64,000 nt of DNA, taken from the NCBI RefSeq assembly GCF_009650095.1, contig NZ_CP045915.1:3162001-3226000 (forward strand), in the 5' to 3' direction. Below, piece by piece: positions 16,830-25,743 of this stretch (position 1 is its first letter; each line of letters opens with the position of its first letter). A program made the translations under genes and the position numbers. This DNA comes from Gracilibacillus salitolerans. Its GTDB lineage: Bacteria; Bacillota; Bacilli; Bacillales; Amphibacillaceae. The notes beneath the pieces were generated by a model, which was not told where the DNA came from, did no database searches, and was given only the letters and a program-made list of their open reading frames with translations.

Positions 16830-19800
16830 CTAAGATATACCTTTTCTCCTACGATGTTGCAGCTGTAATATTGTAATTCCTATTAATAAAGTAACGGCCC
16901 CGATAAGTAACCAGTTAAATAAACTAGTTGCTGTATCTGGTAACGGTTCCTCTACTTGTATTAAAGCCTCACTCGCATCTTTTAATGTCGCTAATGCCTC
17001 ATCTACATCTGACTGGGACGCATCTTTATCAGCTAAGACTTCTTGAGCTTTTTTCAATGCATCTTGATAGGCTTTCCAACTATCATTAGTGTGATCAGAT
17101 GCATTTAGGTCATCTGATTTTGCTTCTTCCTCTTTCAATGAAGCTTTATCTACAGTTAGTGCTGCACGTGCTGTTGCCAGTTCTTCTTCTGCTTTATCGA
17201 TTTCCTCTTGTGTTGCATTCGGATCGTTAAGTACAGCTTGTGCTTTGGCTAATGCTTCTTGATAAATTGCCCAGCTGGTTTCAGAGTAATCCTCAATGTT
17301 CAGCTCTTTTGATTTATTTTCCTCTGCTTCCAGTAATGTTTTGTCTACTGTAAGTGCTTTGCGAGCTGCTTCTAAGGTATCTAAAGCTTCATCCACATCG
17401 GTTTGACTGGAAGAAGGATTACCTAACACATCCTGTGCACGTTCAAGTGCTTCCTGGTAAGCTTCCCAGCTTGCTTGAGAGTAATGCTCCGATTGTAATT
17501 TTTCGGACTTTTTCTCTTCGTCTGCTAAGGCTTGTTTATAAACAAGGTTACGATATGCTTCTCCTAACTCAGAATTTGCTTGATCTACTTCTAATTGGGT
17601 TGCATTTGGTTCAGCAATGACTTCTCTTGCATGCTCTAATGTATCTACCAAAGTACCCCATGAATCTTCTGTATATTCATCTTCCACTAGCTCTTCTTTC
17701 GTAATCTCATCATCCGTGGCAATTAGATCTGTTTTGTCAACGACTGTAAAGTAATGGTCCTTTGTAACATCTGGTCGACCAGATTGTGAAGTTGTAACTT
17801 CCACTTTGTACTCACCTGATGTTAAGGTTTGTTCGACGTTATATGTCCATGTACCATTCTCATCTATCGTTAAATCATCTTCATCAACAATTATTTCTTC
17901 TCCATCTGGATATATAATCGTAATCGTTGCATGATCAGCATCCACATCAGCTGTACCTTCGATGATTGGTGTTAAATCATTCGTAATACCATTTGGATCA
18001 TCGATTTGCAAGGCGTGTCCAAATGGATCGTCTGCTTGGAAAGTAAAGTCTTCTACAGCTGTTCCATTTTCCTCATCACCATACAGATTAGCACTTGCTG
18101 ATTCTTGGTTGTAGTAGACTTTTACATCTGCGTCACTGGATAAAGCAGTACCTTCTTCTAATGTTAGTCTTACTTTGTTTGTTTTGCTTTCTGGATCTGC
18201 TTTTACTAATTCCGTAGCAATAATTTCTACCTCTACACCATCTATTATGACCATAAAGCCTGCTTCTGGTTCCACTTCATTATTGGCAAAGTATACATCT
18301 TTATCAAATTCAATGGTAATTTGATCAAAGCCATGATCGAATGTCGCATTAATCGCTTCTGGTGGATGTTTTTCTAAAGCATCTCGTGCTTCTAAAAGGT
18401 CATCTGATGCTGATTGGACTTCTTCCTGTGAAGCCGTTGGGTTTGAGAATACTTCTTGTGCATCATCCAATTTATCGATGAATTCTTCCCACCCTGCACG
18501 ATGATTATTTTCATCTAATTCATGAGCACGATCAATGGTCCTTTCTAAGGATTCTTTGTCAACAACCGTGAATGCTGCAGATTTAGTAACAGTTCGTTCT
18601 GTATCCGTGTCTTCAGATGTAACATAAACGGTATAGTCACCTGGAGTTAGTGGGTCTAATTCCAACCAGTGCGCATCTTCAAACACCCATCCAGTGCCGT
18701 TAATGAATGCCTCCGCGTTCGTTACCACGTCATTCCCTTCACTGTCTACAATGGTAATAGTTACGTTATCTGCCTCTTCGTGAACATCACCAGTGAAAGG
18801 GGTTGTACGATCATCTGTATTGCCTTTGGTACTTTCAATATGAAGGGCTGCACCGAATTCGTCGTATGCATTAAATGTTGCATCTTCAGTCGGAGAGCCA
18901 TTTTCTTCATTGCCTACAAGATTTGATTCACCATTTGCTTCATTATAAGTAATTTCAATTTCCTCATCACTAGACAGTTTTGTACCATCAGCCAAAGTTA
19001 ACGTAACTTTATCTCCTTCTACTTCTGCACCTACTACTTCTAATGGCTCACTATCCATTGTTACCGTAAATCCTTTAGTCGGATTGATTGCACCATCTTC
19101 GAATGTAACAGCTTTATCGTAGTCAATTGTAATGGTGGTGCTATCATGTTCAAATGATGCAGTTTCGGCAACTGGTGGATGTTTCTCTAAAGCATCACGT
19201 GTTGCTTCAAGTTCTGTTATAGCAGCGTTTACTTCTTCTTGAGAGGCGGTTGGGTTGTCTATTACCTCTTGTGCTTCGTCAAGCTTTCTGGCAAATTCTT
19301 CCCATCCTGCACGGTGATCGTCTTCCTCTAATTCCTGCCCCTCTTCAATCGCTGCTTCTAAATCTGTTTTGTCAACAACTGTGAAGGTAGCTGATTTTGT
19401 AACAGTTCTACTGCTTTCTCCATTAAATGCGGTAGCTTCTACCGTGTAATCACCATATTCTAGAGCATTTGAAATATTATATGTCCATGAGCCACCATTT
19501 AAACCGGCTTCGATATTTTCAAGCCCTTCCACTATATTTCCTTTACTGTCTTTGAATGTTAAAATAACTTGAACAGCGTCTTGATGAGCAGTACCTGTAA
19601 AAGATGGTGTTCGGTCATCTGTATCACCTATGGTTGTTTCAATTTGTAGACCAGCCCCGAATTCGTCTGTTGCAACAATGCTAAACGTCTCGTCTGCTGA
19701 ACCGTTAAGCTCGTCACCATAGAGATTATCGGAAGAACCATCATAGTCCACTATTACTTCTTCAGCATCACTGTTTAGAGTACCTTCAACCGTTAGTGTT

Positions 19801-21944
19801 ACTTTGTCACCATTCGCAATTGCATTTGTAACAAGGTACTCTTCACCATCGACGGTAACCGTAAATCCTACAGATGGGCCGCTATCGTCAGTCAACACGA
19901 CGTCTTTATCAAAATCAATGGTGATTTTGTTGTCTCCGTGTTCATATTCGGCAGGTTCTGATTCTTCTGGTGGATGTTTTTCTAGTGCATCTACAGCAGT
20001 TTGTAGGTTTGCTAAAGCATTATCCACTTCTTCTTGAGTAAGCCTTTCTCCAGCAGTTTCATCATCAATCTGAGCGATAACTTCCGCTGCAGTTTTTAAT
20101 GCCGTCTGATATTCAGGCCAACCAGATCGATAAGTTTCTTCATCGGATACAATAGTTGGAAGAATATTATCTTTATAATCTTCTAGTGGTACTTTACTTA
20201 CAAAATTAAACGTAGACGTCACGGCAGGATCAGTTTCCATTTCTCCAATTGAGGCCGTCACACTGATCGTATATTCACCCGGTACAGTTAGTTGGTCAAT
20301 AGCATCTATTTCCCATACAGTATCAGCTACAGTTGCACTTCGAGTGTACATATAGCCGTCCGGTCCTGTAACCTTAACCTGCACATCGGATCCCGGCATA
20401 ACTTTACCAGTAATGGTTGGTGTCGGATTATAAACTATTTCTCCTACTGTTGGTGTTTCAATCGTGATTGATCTTTCCACTTCGTTGTCCATTTTAATCG
20501 GAACTGCCTCAGCTTCACTTACACCGCCAGTACCGTTCGTAACAGTAATATTTACATTACGATCACCAAGTAGATCAGTTGTTTGATATTCCACGAGTTG
20601 ACCGATTTGTTCTGCAATACTAGCAACAACTTTTCCACTTAAAATCCGGATATTGTCAATACTCAATGTGGCGCCGTGCGAAGTTCCGTCCGTTCTGTTA
20701 AATGAACCCGCTACAAAACGGAATTGATATGTGCCATCTTCAGTGATAACACCAGCATTAGTAGTCCAATCCTTATTTAACCCTCTTCCATATAGAATTT
20801 CCGTATATTCTTCTATTGAACCATCATTTTCATTCAGCTTTACCAAAAAGCCATAAACCTCATAGTCATCTCCTCCAGCATTGGCTTTCCAGTCAAAACC
20901 TAATTGGTCTCCTGCATGAGCTTCAAATGGATCACTAACGGCCTCAGCCCCAAATGAGGTAGCAATTTGACCATCATCTTTTGCATAATCGCCAGTTTTT
21001 AAATGTGCCCATAAAAATCCTAATTCTAATGCTTGACCGTTTGATGTATCTGTATCATAAACTTCTTGTACATATCCAGTTCTATCTTGTCCTGAAGTCC
21101 AACCTTCAAATTCTGCCTCGAATCCTTCAACGTTTGGATGGTCGCTACTTCCGCTCGGGTTTGCTCTTTCATTATAATTCATATCTGTTACATAACTATA
21201 TTTGTTACCTTTAATATCAGTACCCGTTACTGTATAGGTTCCATCTCCGTTTGGTTCTACACTATCATATAGAGTACCTTGCGTCTTTGTCGCCAATTCT
21301 CCTAACCAAATTTGGTCAACAGATGTTCCATCATGCATTTCACTTGACGTGTTAATCGACCAGTTTGGAATCGTATTAGACTCGTCAACTATTCCTAAAT
21401 CCCCTTGTTCAAAGTCACCGTTAGGAATCGGGATTGTAGAGAAATCGATTTGCAAAGAGGTTCCATCCCCATTTAATATCTCATTTACACGCGCAATATC
21501 TTCACCTGGATCATCTAAATCACCATCGCCATTGGAATCCATGTATATTACACCATCAATAATTTCTATTTCTTTCCCATCTTCAAGCTCATATGTTCCA
21601 TTTGGAAGTGATAATTTTTCTAACGGATCACTTCCGCCTTCTATATCAAATTTGATGTTGCCACCTGAGAAAACCTCTCCATCCTCTGCTGAAATAGTCA
21701 AGTTTGGTGCCACTGTGACAGGAACTGCACTATCAGCATCAGCTGGAACGTTATCGTTGTAGTCGATGGTTGGATCATCTAAAAATCCAATGTCCGCTGC
21801 AAATAAGCCTGTTGGCATTACTGTACCAATCAATAATACTCCAATTAAAAAGATTGCTAGTTTTGATCGAAATTTCTTCAAATCTTTTTTCACTCCTTTA
21901 TTTTCTGAAATGTTTTCACTTCTGTTGTTAGTATTAAATACCAT
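16830..21944 (-). CDS. Large sortase-anchored multidomain surface protein with FIVAR repeats
   Basis: 1704 residues. N-terminal signal (about 28-49), an EF-hand/dockerin-like loop (DSNGDGDLDDPGED, about 131-144), a jelly-roll carbohydrate-binding-like domain (about 170-435), an Ig-like domain, then three tandem blocks of about 270 residues, each made of a SWM/SbsA-like beta module with NLxGxExNG, a bacterial Ig-like domain, and a three-helix FIVAR module (…RAGWEEF…DALEKHPP). Four further FIVAR modules (about 66 residues each, WxxYQEAL…NPxATQEEVD) lead to the sorting signal LPDTATS near 1668, a membrane span and an RRRKG tail. Highly acidic. Likely a cell-wall adhesin or glycan-binding protein. 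No sortase gene is in the window; LPDTA-type motifs are often read by class D sortases. AAAGGAGGGTAATGG ribosome site. Confidence 0.93.
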   Translation of the reverse strand: MVFNTNNRSENISENKGVKKDLKKFRSKLAIFLIGVLLIGTVMPTGLFAADIGFLDDPTIDYNDNVPADADSAVPVTVAPNLTISAEDGEVFSGGNIKFDIEGGSDPLEKLSLPNGTYELEDGKEIEIIDGVIYMDSNGDGDLDDPGEDIARVNEILNGDGTSLQIDFSTIPIPNGDFEQGDLGIVDESNTIPNWSINTSSEMHDGTSVDQIWLGELATKTQGTLYDSVEPNGDGTYTVTGTDIKGNKYSYVTDMNYNERANPSGSSDHPNVEGFEAEFEGWTSGQDRTGYVQEVYDTDTSNGQALELGFLWAHLKTGDYAKDDGQIATSFGAEAVSDPFEAHAGDQLGFDWKANAGGDDYEVYGFLVKLNENDGSIEEYTEILYGRGLNKDWTTNAGVITEDGTYQFRFVAGSFNRTDGTSHGATLSIDNIRILSGKVVASIAEQIGQLVEYQTTDLLGDRNVNITVTNGTGGVSEAEAVPIKMDNEVERSITIETPTVGEIVYNPTPTITGKVMPGSDVQVKVTGPDGYMYTRSATVADTVWEIDAIDQLTVPGEYTISVTASIGEMETDPAVTSTFNFVSKVPLEDYKDNILPTIVSDEETYRSGWPEYQTALKTAAEVIAQIDDETAGERLTQEEVDNALANLQTAVDALEKHPPEESEPAEYEHGDNKITIDFDKDVVLTDDSGPSVGFTVTVDGEEYLVTNAIANGDKVTLTVEGTLNSDAEEVIVDYDGSSDNLYGDELNGSADETFSIVATDEFGAGLQIETTIGDTDDRTPSFTGTAHQDAVQVILTFKDSKGNIVEGLENIEAGLNGGSWTYNISNALEYGDYTVEATAFNGESSRTVTKSATFTVVDKTDLEAAIEEGQELEEDDHRAGWEEFARKLDEAQEVIDNPTASQEEVNAAITELEATRDALEKHPPVAETASFEHDSTTITIDYDKAVTFEDGAINPTKGFTVTMDSEPLEVVGAEVEGDKVTLTLADGTKLSSDEEIEITYNEANGESNLVGNEENGSPTEDATFNAYDEFGAALHIESTKGNTDDRTTPFTGDVHEEADNVTITIVDSEGNDVVTNAEAFINGTGWVFEDAHWLELDPLTPGDYTVYVTSEDTDTERTVTKSAAFTVVDKESLERTIDRAHELDENNHRAGWEEFIDKLDDAQEVFSNPTASQEEVQSASDDLLEARDALEKHPPEAINATFDHGFDQITIEFDKDVYFANNEVEPEAGFMVIIDGVEVEIIATELVKADPESKTNKVRLTLEEGTALSSDADVKVYYNQESASANLYGDEENGTAVEDFTFQADDPFGHALQIDDPNGITNDLTPIIEGTADVDADHATITIIYPDGEEIIVDEDDLTIDENGTWTYNVEQTLTSGEYKVEVTTSQSGRPDVTKDHYFTVVDKTDLIATDDEITKEELVEDEYTEDSWGTLVDTLEHAREVIAEPNATQLEVDQANSELGEAYRNLVYKQALADEEKKSEKLQSEHYSQASWEAYQEALERAQDVLGNPSSSQTDVDEALDTLEAARKALTVDKTLLEAEENKSKELNIEDYSETSWAIYQEALAKAQAVLNDPNATQEEIDKAEEELATARAALTVDKASLKEEEAKSDDLNASDHTNDSWKAYQDALKKAQEVLADKDASQSDVDEALATLKDASEALIQVEEPLPDTATSLFNWLLIGAVTLLIGITILQLQHRRRKGIS

Positions 21945-22230
21945 CCATTACCCTCCTTTCTCTTGATTTAGATAGGACTGTAAATAATTTCCCTTTCGAC
22001 AATCCTTTCAGATTGTAGCAGACGAATCTCTACAAAAACTCTACAAAATTGACTTTTCACCACAATTAATAGGTCTTTTTTATCACTAATTAATAACTCG
22101 AGCGGTAATTATTCTTTTAAAATATGATATTTACAATTTTTTGTCCTCTATGTAACTTGTAGACTATTATTCTACTTTTCACAAAATAGATCATTTAATC
22201 TATAAAAATCATTTAGATTACTGCTAGACA

Positions 22231-22258
22231 CAAAAAAAGAGAGGAAAAGTCCCCTCTT
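22231..22258 (-). terminator. Terminator of the decayed adhesin gene
   Basis: AAGAGAGG (22237-22244) pairs with CCCCTCTT (22251-22258); on the minus strand the hairpin is followed by TTTTTTTG. It still marks the original 3' end of the pseudogene. Confidence 0.75.
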
Positions 22259-22261
22259 AAA

Positions 22262-22972
22262 CAGTACGTTATTCTTTTCTTTGCTAAAACGAAGATAGAA
22301 TATGAATGTACTTCCAACTAATAATAATACAGCACCAATCAATAACATATTATATAAATAAGTGGGTGTGTTTGATAAAGAGTATCATCACCTTCTTTTA
22401 CCCGTTTCCTTCTTTCCCACTTTCTTCATCTTCTTTTTCTTCTTCCTCATTCGGTAATAAATGATTAGTAACTGTACACTCACCAGGTCACCCTTGTCCG
22501 CTTCAATCGGAAAGCTTTTCGGTGACTCTACCCATTTTCATTTGTTACAAGTTGATCCTCTAACTGAAAAACAGTACCTTGTATCCTTTTTCTCAGTTAT
22601 CTTGATCCACATTCATTAATTGAACTGAACCAGTTAATAATTCGTTTGTTACAGTAATGGAAAGGACTTCGTTTTGACTCTTTTCAATGGTAAAGGAGAT
22701 TGGTTCTTGTAATAAATTAAGGCCAGAAGGTACCTTGACTTCTACAAATTGATATTCTACTGTTTCTAAACCTTCATAGTATATAATCCTTGTTCATCCG
22801 GTATCACTTCTACAATATTTTCAGATTGATTATTTGTTAGCTTTTGGATGACATACTTATCTCCTTCTAGGGATTGATTCGTATCGGCATCAATTTTGTC
22901 TAATTCAACTTCTCGGATGATTTACTTGTTCTCTACAGTAACAGTGTTTGTCTCAGCCTTATATGATCATCT
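22262..22972 (-). pseudogene. Remnant of a Cna-B-repeat, sortase-anchored adhesin
   Basis: Several frames together spell the 3' part of a Cna-B/SpaA-type adhesin. Pieces in order on the minus strand: KAETNTVTVENK then a stop; REVELDKIDADTNQSLEGDK (prealbumin-like module start); YQFVEVKVPSGLNLLQEP; SITVTNELLTGSVQLMNVD then a stop; VTNHLLPNEEEEKEDEE; and finally LSNTPTYLYNMLLIGAVLLL followed by a basic tail. The last is a sorting signal in which the proline of LPNTPT has become serine through one base change (CCA to TCA). At least three frameshifts or stops break it, so it is not expressed as a whole protein. It adjoins the intact adhesin gene, suggesting a decaying tandem surface locus. Confidence 0.85.
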
Positions 22973-22978
22973 ATAAAG

Positions 22979-23392
22979 TTATGGTTGTAACTCCACTATT
23001 TGTAACATGCCATTTTCCGCAATATAAATTGCTGAAGCATCATGATTAAAAAAGATATCATTTTTCTTCTTTTTTACTTCGTTTTCATATACTAGTATTG
23101 GTTCCATACTCTCACTAGACAAGTCAATATAGTAAGTATTCATATGGAAATGATCATTAGCTTCTTGTTCATATTGTGTAAAGACGAAACTTCCATTATC
23201 TCCTATGAGAATATCATCTACCGGATCTATATACTGGTTACGATCTCTCAAATCAATACCGTGTTTTTCTAGTTGAAGATCGATAATCTTGGCTTCAGGA
23301 GTATATACTGCATGTAATTGATAAGGCGTATCCTCTTCACCAATCTCGTAAAAATATTCATAAAATCCATAATAAGACTGATCTACACCTCT
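22979..23392 (-). pseudogene. 5' fragment next to the decayed adhesin, uncharacterised domain
   Basis: An open frame of 137 codons without a credible start (it begins just after a stop at 23393). An internal ATG at 23251 would give 90 residues, but it lacks a ribosome site. Sequence is soluble and beta-rich (DDILIGDNGSFVFTQYE, NDIFFNHDASAIYIAENG), like one blade of a propeller or an extracellular sensor domain. It probably belongs to the same broken gene as the Cna-B remnant just downstream, as its upstream domain, or to another lost gene. No signal peptide survives. Confidence 0.55.
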
Positions 23393-23466
23393 TCAACACA
23401 ACTGTAATTTTAAGTTTAGCGTTAAATTTTGGAAAAAACAATAACAAGTATGAACATGCATGAAAA

Positions 23467-23494
23467 AACCCAGTCTTAAAATAAAGACTGGGTT
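23467..23494 (-). terminator. Terminator of the AGCS symporter gene
   Basis: Perfect 11-bp stem AACCCAGTCTT / AAGACTGGGTT; minus strand continues TTTTTTCATG. Confidence 0.9.
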
Positions 23495-23499
23495 CAATA

Positions 23500-24924
23500 C
23501 TATTTCTCTTCGTCCTGTGCTCCCCACCAAGAAATGTTCTTTAAACCTTTTACATTTTTATAGTGGAAGTTAGGATCTGTTCCTTGTTTTTTCTGTTTGA
23601 CGTAGTCTTGCAGTACATCCATTGCAATTTTACTCAATAATAAAATAGCAATTAAGTTCACTACAGCCATCATTGCCATAAACAGATCAGCCATATCCCA
23701 TACAATCTGGATAGATGCAAGTGAACCGAACATAACCATACCTAAAACGACCACACGATAGACGTTAATCCATATTCCCTTTGGATTTAAGAAACTGACA
23801 TTCGTCTCACCATAATAATAGTTACCAATTACAGAACTAAAGGCAAAGAAGAAGATTGTGATCGCTAAGAAAATCGATGCCCATTCACCGACATGTGCAC
23901 TTAAGGCAACCTGTGTTAATTGAATTCCATCCTCTGATGCTTGATAGAAATTATCATAGAGAATGATAATAAATGCTGTTAAACTGCAAATGACAATCGT
24001 ATCAAAAAATACAGCCAGCGATTGTACAAGCCCTTGCTTAACCGGGTGATTGACGCCTGCAGTTGCAGCAGCATTCGGTGCACTACCCATACCACCTTCA
24101 TTGGAAAAGAGACCGCGGCGAATACCATACATCATTGCTGCACCAGCACCACCACCAAATACTTCTTCTAATCCAAATGCATTTTTGATAATAAGCATAA
24201 ATACATCTGGGATAGCGGTAATATTGGTGAATACAACGTAAAAACCGACAATCATATAAATAACAGCCATAATAGGTACAATCACTCCGGCAACAGATGC
24301 AATACGTTTAATACCGCCAAAAATAATCAGTCCTGCTAACACAACTAGTACAATACCTGTCCAGACTTTATCAATATCAAAAGCCTGTTCTACTGCAGCT
24401 GAAATCGTATTGGCTTGTACAGCATTAAATATAAAGCCAAATGTAATGGTTATCAGTATTGAGAACACAATACCCATCCATTTTTGTCCTAAAGCTTTTT
24501 CCATATAATAAGCCGGTCCGCCTCTGAAACCATCTTTATCTGGAACTTTATATACTTGGGCAAGCGTACTTTCAATAAATGCAGTGGCCATTCCAATTAA
24601 GGCGATCATCCACATCCAGAACACAGCACCAGGTCCACCTATTGCAACAGCTAAAGCTACACCTGCCAGGTTACCTGTCCCTACTCTTGATGCGATTGTA
24701 ATACTAAATGCTTGGAAGGCATTGGTTCCTTTTTTACCGCTCTGCTCAACCGCTTCCTCAGAAATAACTTTAAACATATCTCCGAATAAACGGAACTGAA
24801 CAAACTTAGATCGAAGGGTAAAGAATAAACCTGCACCTATTAGTAAGTAAATTAATACATAATCCCAAAGAATCAAATTACCCCATTCGACAATTTTGGA
24901 AGCTATCCATTCTACTTTCTCCAT
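23500..24924 (-). CDS. Sodium:alanine/glycine symporter, AGCS family
   Basis: 474 residues from ATG 24924, chosen because AGAGGAGTGG lies just before it; a 13-codon longer frame has no such site. About eleven membrane segments. Family signatures: ASRVGTGNLAGVALA (sodium/substrate site, first third), RGLFSNEGGMGSAPNAAATA and FAFSSVIGNYYYGE. Members co-import alanine or glycine with Na+ or H+; the exact amino acid cannot be decided. Single-gene unit with its own terminator. Confidence 0.94.
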   Translation of the reverse strand: MEKVEWIASKIVEWGNLILWDYVLIYLLIGAGLFFTLRSKFVQFRLFGDMFKVISEEAVEQSGKKGTNAFQAFSITIASRVGTGNLAGVALAVAIGGPGAVFWMWMIALIGMATAFIESTLAQVYKVPDKDGFRGGPAYYMEKALGQKWMGIVFSILITITFGFIFNAVQANTISAAVEQAFDIDKVWTGIVLVVLAGLIIFGGIKRIASVAGVIVPIMAVIYMIVGFYVVFTNITAIPDVFMLIIKNAFGLEEVFGGGAGAAMMYGIRRGLFSNEGGMGSAPNAAATAGVNHPVKQGLVQSLAVFFDTIVICSLTAFIIILYDNFYQASEDGIQLTQVALSAHVGEWASIFLAITIFFFAFSSVIGNYYYGETNVSFLNPKGIWINVYRVVVLGMVMFGSLASIQIVWDMADLFMAMMAVVNLIAILLLSKIAMDVLQDYVKQKKQGTDPNFHYKNVKGLKNISWWGAQDEEK

Positions 24925-24991
24925 GATGTTCCACTCCTCTCGTATGAAAAAACTATACCCCAAAATAAATAATATAATACACTTTCTCTAA

Positions 24992-25032
24992 AAAAACAAA
25001 TAAATCCCTTATCCAAAGATTGGACAAGGGAT
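24992..25032 (-). terminator. Terminator of the CoxG-like gene
   Basis: ATCCCTTATCCA (25004-25015) pairs with TGGACAAGGGAT (25021-25032); minus strand continues TTATTTGTTTTTTT. Confidence 0.85.
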
Positions 25033-25038
25033 ATGTAG

Positions 25039-25494
25039 CTACTTTGAAACGGCTTCTTCTTTCATCAACCTGCTTGCAACAGACTCTGTAAATTCTATCG
25101 TTGTCTTTGGTACTACAGATTTTAACACACTATTAATCATTGGCCCCATCATGCCACCAGCGGATATAGATAAACATCCGGTGACATTCGTTCTTTCAGC
25201 AGTAATTTTCTCCGCTTGAAAATAGCCGCTTCCTTCTAAATTTTCGCTTATTCCCTTTAATTCAAAACTGATGCTCGTTGGTGCCACCCATTCTTTTATT
25301 TTTACTTTTAATCCTATCTTTTTTTGCATCTTGCCTACGTCACCTTTGAAATGCCATGTTGATTGACGCTCATTAATAATCTGGTGATTGATATACCCCG
25401 GGGCTAAAGGTGCCCATCTGTTCATATCGCTGACAAATTCCCAGACTTTTTCGATTGGCAAATCTAATTGGACAAAGTGTGTACCATTCGGCAT
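25039..25494 (-). CDS. CoxG-like SRPBCC-fold protein
   Basis: 151 residues. Pattern of a START/SRPBCC helix-grip fold: LPIEKVWEFVSDMNRWAPLAPG at the N terminus and a C-terminal long helix; GISENLEGSGYFQ and SAGGMMGPMINSVLK are typical of carbon monoxide dehydrogenase subunit G-like proteins, which bind small hydrophobic ligands or membranes. No CO dehydrogenase genes are nearby, so the role is unknown. Divergent from the bd oxidase operon, with GGAGGGATTTAA before the ATG. Confidence 0.8.
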   Translation of the reverse strand: MPNGTHFVQLDLPIEKVWEFVSDMNRWAPLAPGYINHQIINERQSTWHFKGDVGKMQKKIGLKVKIKEWVAPTSISFELKGISENLEGSGYFQAEKITAERTNVTGCLSISAGGMMGPMINSVLKSVVPKTTIEFTESVASRLMKEEAVSK

Positions 25495-25522
25495 TTAAAT
25501 CCCTCCTTATCATTTCATATGT

Positions 25523-25543
25523 TGAACGATGAACAATCATTCA
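25523..25543. promoter_or_regulatory. Candidate operator between coxG-like gene and bd oxidase operon
   Basis: Imperfect inverted repeat TGAACGAT-GAACA-ATCATTCA (7 of 8 arm bases match), in the divergent gap. The arms resemble operators of TetR-family repressors such as FadR, but the spacing differs; no regulator is assigned. Confidence 0.35.
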
Positions 25544-25635
25544 CATTTTTGTATTTAGTTTATGTAAAAAAGGTATATTCTTCCGTATCAAGTTATACAC
25601 TACCAATAGCTTATCGCTAATCGGAGGATCCCACC

Positions 25636-25731
25636 ATGTATAAAAAACAGGAGCACTTGTTAATTATTGTAGCTTTTTTTGTTGCCTTTGTGATCGGTTT
25701 ATCATTACTCGGACGTATTCTTTCAGGATGA
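25636..25731 (+). CDS. 31-residue membrane peptide upstream of cydA
   Basis: ATG 25636 with CGGAGGATCCCACC as ribosome site. It reads MYKKQEHLLIIVAFF… and ends …GRILSG: a short basic N terminus followed by one membrane helix. It ends 12 bases before the cydA start, so it is cotranscribed. Small single-helix subunits accompany many quinol oxidases (CydX, CydS, YthC); this may be such a subunit or a leader peptide. It is not similar to the CydS-like peptide at the other end of the operon. The ribosome site, spacing and composition support it as real. Confidence 0.65.
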   Translation: MYKKQEHLLIIVAFFVAFVIGLSLLGRILSG

Positions 25732-25743
25732 GAGGGAGTAACT

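Noticed and set aside
16830..21944. Repeats as a possible CRISPR or gene-conversion array
   Set aside because: Repeats are protein-coding modules of about 66 and 270 residues; no short identical spaced repeats. No CRISPR array was seen anywhere in the window.
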